Part shown: positions 59,501-64,000 of the stretch, in pieces
Layout of the letters: the number at the start of each line of letters is the position of its first letter
Numbering within the stretch: position 1 is the stretch's first letter
Assembly (NCBI GenBank): GCA_031308135.1
Contig: JAHLJT010008756.1
Span: 103,041,271-103,105,270, forward strand
Reading direction: 5' to 3'
Origin: Acheta domesticus
Lineage: Eukaryota > Arthropoda > Insecta > Orthoptera > Gryllidae
DNA: 64,000 nt
The notes under the pieces: generated by a model
The model's database searches: none
The model's input: the letters and a program-made list of their open reading frames with translations, nothing else
Told to the model about the DNA's origin: nothing
Position numbers and translations under genes: made by a program

Positions 59501-61283
59501 AGCAACTATGCGCCTCCGATGACGCGCGAGGGGGGAGGGGGCTCGCTGGAGTGCTGGCTCGCGCTTCGAGTTGCCAATGGAATCCGCGCCGGCGCCAATT
59601 TGGAACTACCTCCACAGATGCGACCCCTCTCCCCGCTCTGCGGCCGCGCGAAATTGCAGGCGTATGTGCTGAAACTGTTCGTCAGGTCACGAAAATGAGA
59701 GTTTGAAACTATGGAGGGAGGTGAGTGCATTCATGGAGCACAAACTGTTGGAGGCGAACCCTTAACGTTTATGCATTGTTTTCATAGTGTGCAGTGCTTC
59801 ACTCAAGTATGTTAATTAAATGATAGAACATTTTGAAGGAGATTATGGATGTGTATTCCTTTGCCACGTAGTGACCTGTTACATCAGCGACAGATAATAT
59901 TTACTTACATATTGCATTACAAAATGTAGAGACACTACTTCGGATTGTTGTTGAATTTCAAGGTATGGAAATCAGTTCGTAACTGCCAAGTAGTGTGCAG
60001 TGTATAGCAAACAAAGAAGAGATGGGCCCTAATAATACTAATTCACCATCAAGCCAAGCCTTTCTTGTGTGGGTTAATGTGGGTCCGTATCTCCGTGGTA
60101 AAGCAATTTCTTTGAACAATGTGGTGAGGCATTTTCAACCGACTTACGACAAACTCGCAAGCTGCACTCGCTTCTGTAATGCTCCCTTAACACTTCGGAC
60201 ATCCTAAGAAGGTTCGACCTGCATGGCTCATTAGCCTCGTTCGATTTAGATTAGCCTTAGGAACTCTCTCGTAGGGCGCCCTTCCCCCCCTTTTCGGCTT
60301 GTGTCCCTTCTGACCCTCCGTTGTTACTTCCTGAAAAGAGAAAGGGATGCTATTATTACGAAGGGAATGGCTGCGAAGACGCGTTCGGGAGTGTGCCCGC
60401 CTTTTCCCCTCCTCCCCGCATGCTCGCACGTCCGCGTCCGGCCTCCCCCGCGCGGGCGGGCGCTCCCGCAGGAGCCTGAGAATGCAATAGAAAAGTTCCT
60501 TTGATGCGATTCCCTTTGACTGCCTCGCGCCCGCCCGCCCGCCCGAATTCGACGCACCACCGACAGAGGCAGAACAGAGCAGAGCGGAGCGGAGCAGGGC
60601 AGGACCAGGCACAGGCGCTGGGCCCCGCCGCACAAAGGGCCTCCCAGGCCCCCGCTCGCCCGCCCGCGCTTCGTCGAACCGAAGCCTCCGCCCAGCCCCA
60701 CTGGCAGTGTTCCGGAGAGATCCGAGGGGCTGGCGATCGCTCGTTAGCGCATCCCAACCGAACCCAACCCATGCCATTGCGTCGGTGCGCTACGCCGGCC
60801 CGGGCAGAACGGCCCCCAGCCTCATCCGGCCCTCAGCACTGCGCCGCTGCCGAAACCTGTTTCGCGTTCCGCTGCGTACCTGTTCGCCCACTTCACGAAA
60901 CTTGCCTGGATGGAGACGTGGCTCTCGCTACACTGCCCTCAAAACCTGCACTTGAAATGATGTTGATTATTTTTTCTACTTCAAAGTGCACACAGATTTG
61001 TTTATTATTATGGCTAGAAAGATCTTCACTTCGTGGAGTGTTCGTTTTGGAGTGGAGGGAGACGTGAACGATTAGTTTAGTAAACACAGAGCGATGAAAG
61101 TTCAACCGTGTATTTGAATTAATGTTATGGTAACTTTTGCAATATTACTTTCTACAATTTCCATTCGGGACATCTGCGGAGTTTCAATGGAATTCCCGTG
61201 TGTGCGAGTGTGCGAGATTAATGAAGTTTCCGCTTTAACGAAATTGTCAGAGGATTAATGTAACCTTTTCTCTTATGTTGCAG
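53581..61283. other. Non-coding stretch before the hnRNP L-like exon
   Basis: Islands lie at about 54170-54780, 55100-55280, 56850-57060, 57500-57960 (with interrupted CCGCG units), 59360-59700 and 60360-60960 (with AGAGC-type and CCCG repeats). A perfect short palindrome GTTCGTTA-AC-TAACGAAC lies at 55631-55648. I looked for RRM1 or N-terminal exons of hnRNP L here and found none. The stretch immediately left of 61284 is an intron ending in a good acceptor. Confidence 0.5.
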
Positions 61284-61369
61284 GAGGTTCTACACACCAT
61301 ATGTTCGCCCAGCGGGCAGGTTCTACGCATCGTCATCTTCAAGAAGAACGGCGTGCAAGCTATGGTTGA
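61284..61369 (+). CDS. hnRNP L / smooth-like RNA-binding protein, internal exon (partial gene)
   Basis: An 86-base exon encodes 28 residues plus two bases: EVLHTICSPSGQ, then VLRIVIFKKNGVQAMV. This matches the start of the second RRM of hnRNP L and its insect homologue smooth (VLYTICNPCGPVQRIVIFRKNG in the vertebrate protein, quoted only in part). It covers the first helix, the second strand and the third strand of the RRM; KKNGVQAMVE is the RNP1-like element. These nuclear proteins bind CA-rich RNA and regulate alternative splicing. The acceptor is CTTTTCTCTTATGTTGCAG/GAG, in phase 0. On the right the exon runs into ATATCCTTT, a U12-type donor, leaving GA to be completed to the conserved Glu by the next exon. 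No other exon of this gene is recognised in the window. Confidence 0.88.
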
Positions 61370-61380
61370 ATATCCTTTTT
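61370..61380 (+). promoter_or_regulatory. U12-type AT-AC 5' splice site
   Basis: ATATCCTTTTT follows the conserved RRM coding exactly where the protein similarity ends. It matches the minor-spliceosome donor consensus RTATCCTTT at every position, in the AT-AC form. The only GT nearby (61365-61366, ATG/GTTGAA) is a poor major-class donor and would remove two conserved residues. I did not find the matching TCCTTAAC branch point in 61390-64000, so the acceptor is probably beyond the window. Confidence 0.75.
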
Positions 61381-64000
61381 ATGCACTACATAAAACAAAC
61401 GCACAGCCCTCCTCCAGCGTATGTCTCTTTCCCCTCTCCCTTCCGGCTGTCGAGCGCGTTCCAGTGGGGTGACGCGCTCCTTTTCTTCCACTCCGCCGGC
61501 ACCTGTCGCACTAATTAGTCTTGTCGAACTTGGCAATTACGCAGACCTCTGTTGTGCAGCAAGGGGATGTGCAACACCTGCAGTGATTCAGCTTTATTCT
61601 CGGGCTTGTTGTGAACAGGCCCCGCCTTGTGTCCTCGATGTCTCGGGCGACGCGCGGCGTCTTTTGCAGACCTCTCACCCCTCCCTCCTTGTATCTGACG
61701 ATCGCTGGGCCTCGTTCAAAACACGGTATCAAAAATAGGTCACCCCGGTAGTAGCGAGAGAGGGAAAAGATCTCTGGAATCTGGCAGGTGACGCTAGAAA
61801 AGAGAGGGAAAACACGATTCAAAAAAGGTGTTCAGGAAATAGTATTTGCGGTGTCGTTAGATGGCCTTAGAGTTAGAAATGACATTTTATTTCAACGTCA
61901 TTCGCTCTTAGACTGGTGGTTCGTGGAATTTAATACAGAAGAGACCCTGAGTTTGTAAAAGGTTTTTAAATTTCCGAGCACTAGCAAAACTGAGTTCAAG
62001 GGATACCTAATGCGTATTATGTAGTCGTGAAATTATCTCCCCGCCCCAACTGCATTAAAAAAATGTAAATGCATGTTTCATTCTAAATTAATCATCGACC
62101 GTGGAAGCTGGATCTCAATCTTGGAATATCCTAAACTACATGTTCTTTCACCAAAACAGTAACAGTTGCTCTTACAGTGATACGTTGTTACCGATATCTA
62201 CAGGCTTCAGTTATCATTTGAAGGTAAGTGATTATCTTGAGATTGCATTCCATGCAACCATTCCCCAAGTAATTGCGTCCGTGATGCTCTCGCGTGTGCC
62301 GTAAAAATATTTATACTCCTTTCGTATCTACTTAGGCGTGATGTAAAGGAGAAACATTTCAGCGTGGATTCCTAATGGATTCATTCGAAGCGGAGAAAAA
62401 GTATAACAGTCGTTCCTGAACTTCTGAGTCTGTGTTGTACGGATGACCTTCTTTGAGACTTCGGCGTTGTGTCGTGTTTTTTTCTCTTTCTTTTCGACGT
62501 CGAGACAGGCGTTGGAAACTCGTGTTTACACTCCATCGCTGTCCGCGCGATCGGTAGCACGTGCGCCGGGGAGGCAGGCGGGTGCCGACAGGGCCGTCGG
62601 CGCGGCGTCAGCCCATCCTCCCTCCTCCACCTCTCCCCACTAACTGCGGCTCCATCTCCCCCTCTCTTTCCTCCTCCCACGCATCTTGACAGAATCTCTG
62701 CCCCCGCCGCCCCTCTCCCACGAAGCGTGCTGGCGGTAGGGTTGATTTGTCCGCGCACAAAAAGTCTTGTAATTGAGGGTTTAGTGTTTCAGTTCGGAGA
62801 TTCTTTCGTTGACAAAAAAGTCATTGAAAACATCTGGAACATAGATTGTCACTGGCACGTGGCACTTAATTTTTTTTAAAAAACGTTCACACCAAAAAAC
62901 GTGTTTAACTTAACTGATGGAAGTTTTGTTCGCTTGTCAAGAGACTAGAGATCGCACAAATTTAGAATGTGGGGTAAGGTGTAAGCATTCTGTTCATTCT
63001 ACGACAGAGCATTGCTGTCTATTCTATAGTTAAATGTTTAAGGTATTAAAAAAAGAAATAGTGGTGCGTAATTGCGACATTCAGAGTGTAGTCCATCAGT
63101 TGAATAGATCATTAGAGCAAACTAAACGTTTGGAGATGTAAATGTGTTTAATTTGCCTTTTAAGGTTGAATGGTATTACCTGATCTTTTCGACATCGATG
63201 ATATTCATCATATCTTGACAGATATTGATTTTTAAATCATCGTTTTACTGCTTATTGTGAAAGCTGAAACACTTTCGGCAGTTCTCATTAATGAATTTGA
63301 GGAAATTTGAAATGAAGTAACAACCGACCGTAACAAGTAAGAGTAGTTTCGTGTAAAGTGACACTGGAACGACGGTTTGGGCCGCTTCGGGCGATAGAGC
63401 TGGGTAGGGACCAACAGGGTGATGTGACGGCCTCCCGCAAATTGACTCTTTCGTTGCGCTGTAAATCCCCTCTCCCGCTCCGGTACTCGAGGCGAAGCGG
63501 CGGCGAGGTACACGAACGAGATGCTCTCGGCGGTTCTGATCGGAACGAGGTAAATATTTTTGTTAGCTACCCCCCTCTCCTGTGACTTCCCCAAACGCTC
63601 GTTCGTTTCGTCTTTTCGTCGTCGTGGGCTTTGATGAAGTTGCAGGCAAGAAGTTGTTCGCTGCTGGATTAATGGAGGTTCTCCAAGCTTGAAGAAAAAT
63701 CGGGTTTCCGTAGCTGCACGAAAGTAATTGCGTCGTATTTAACAATCCAAGTGAAAGTGTTGCGTAATGAGTGGTAGAAGATGAATGTTCATTAACAATT
63801 TCTGTCTTTCAAGAAACTGATGCGATTCACCCCCACTTTAACCGAAGTGTAATTGTTCTAATTGCATTTAGAAAAGCAAAATAGAAAAGTGGCATTGAAC
63901 CAGAACATGCGGGAAATGCTCGTTTATGGCCTATATTGTTCCATTTTGTACTTTAATCTCGTTTCCTATAGAGATTGATTATGGGTGCTCGGGAAATGCT
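61381..64000 (+). other. Probable intron of the hnRNP L-like gene
   Basis: No downstream RRM exon or U12 branch point is visible, so this stretch is most likely the minor-class intron continuing past the window end. It holds GC-rich islands at about 62540-62760 and 63360-63600 whose ORFs are not coding. Confidence 0.55.

Noticed and set aside
61364..61369. Conventional GT donor (ATG/GTTGAA) for the hnRNP L-like exon
   Set aside because: It matches the major-class consensus poorly and would drop conserved Val-Glu coding, while a perfect U12 donor lies five bases on.

Overview
The window looks like nuclear DNA from an arthropod, most likely an insect. Its protein-coding sequence is sparse and split by spliceosomal introns. 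It also has a poly(A) signal, CpG-rich islands in AT-rich DNA, tRNA-derived SINEs, a mariner relic and MITEs. The one complete gene encodes a MADF-BESS protein, a family expanded in insects. I cannot name a species. There is no operon, CRISPR array, rRNA gene or intact tRNA gene.

Layout. Positions 1-39,400 contain no exon I can recognise. This part is AT-rich DNA interrupted every 1-2 kb by short GC/CpG-rich islands, which produce many long but meaningless ORFs. Within it are tRNA-related SINEs (about 205-352, 9626-9860, 28050-28270 and 34840-35044), a probable Helitron 3' end (5236-5267), a diverged tandem repeat with a period near 0.3 kb (22160-22935), an internally deleted mariner (about 23565-24110), a hAT-like terminus (29756-29850), a 188-bp fold-back element (29978-30165) and the first of two copies of a 150-bp MITE (36357-36504).

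Positions 39,400-48,760 hold a complete three-exon gene on the + strand. A 1.6-kb CpG island carries the promoter and 5' UTR. The coding exons are 41002-41251, 45393-45573 and 46777-47350, and they join in frame to give 334 residues. The 3' UTR runs about 1.4 kb to an AATAAA at 48754. The product has an N-terminal MADF DNA-binding domain, a 19-residue alanine tract and a C-terminal BESS motif, so it is probably an Adf-1/Dip3-like transcriptional regulator. The second MITE copy lies in intron 1.

Positions 48,800-64,000 again hold mostly islands in AT-rich DNA, plus a 74-bp direct repeat pair (50482 and 51547) and one short, clear exon at 61284-61369. That exon encodes part of an RRM of the hnRNP L/smooth family. 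It ends at a perfect U12-type AT-AC donor (ATATCCTTT), which is the most interesting single signal in the window. The rest of this RNA-binding-protein gene was not found: the downstream exon is probably beyond the right edge, and I could not locate upstream exons.
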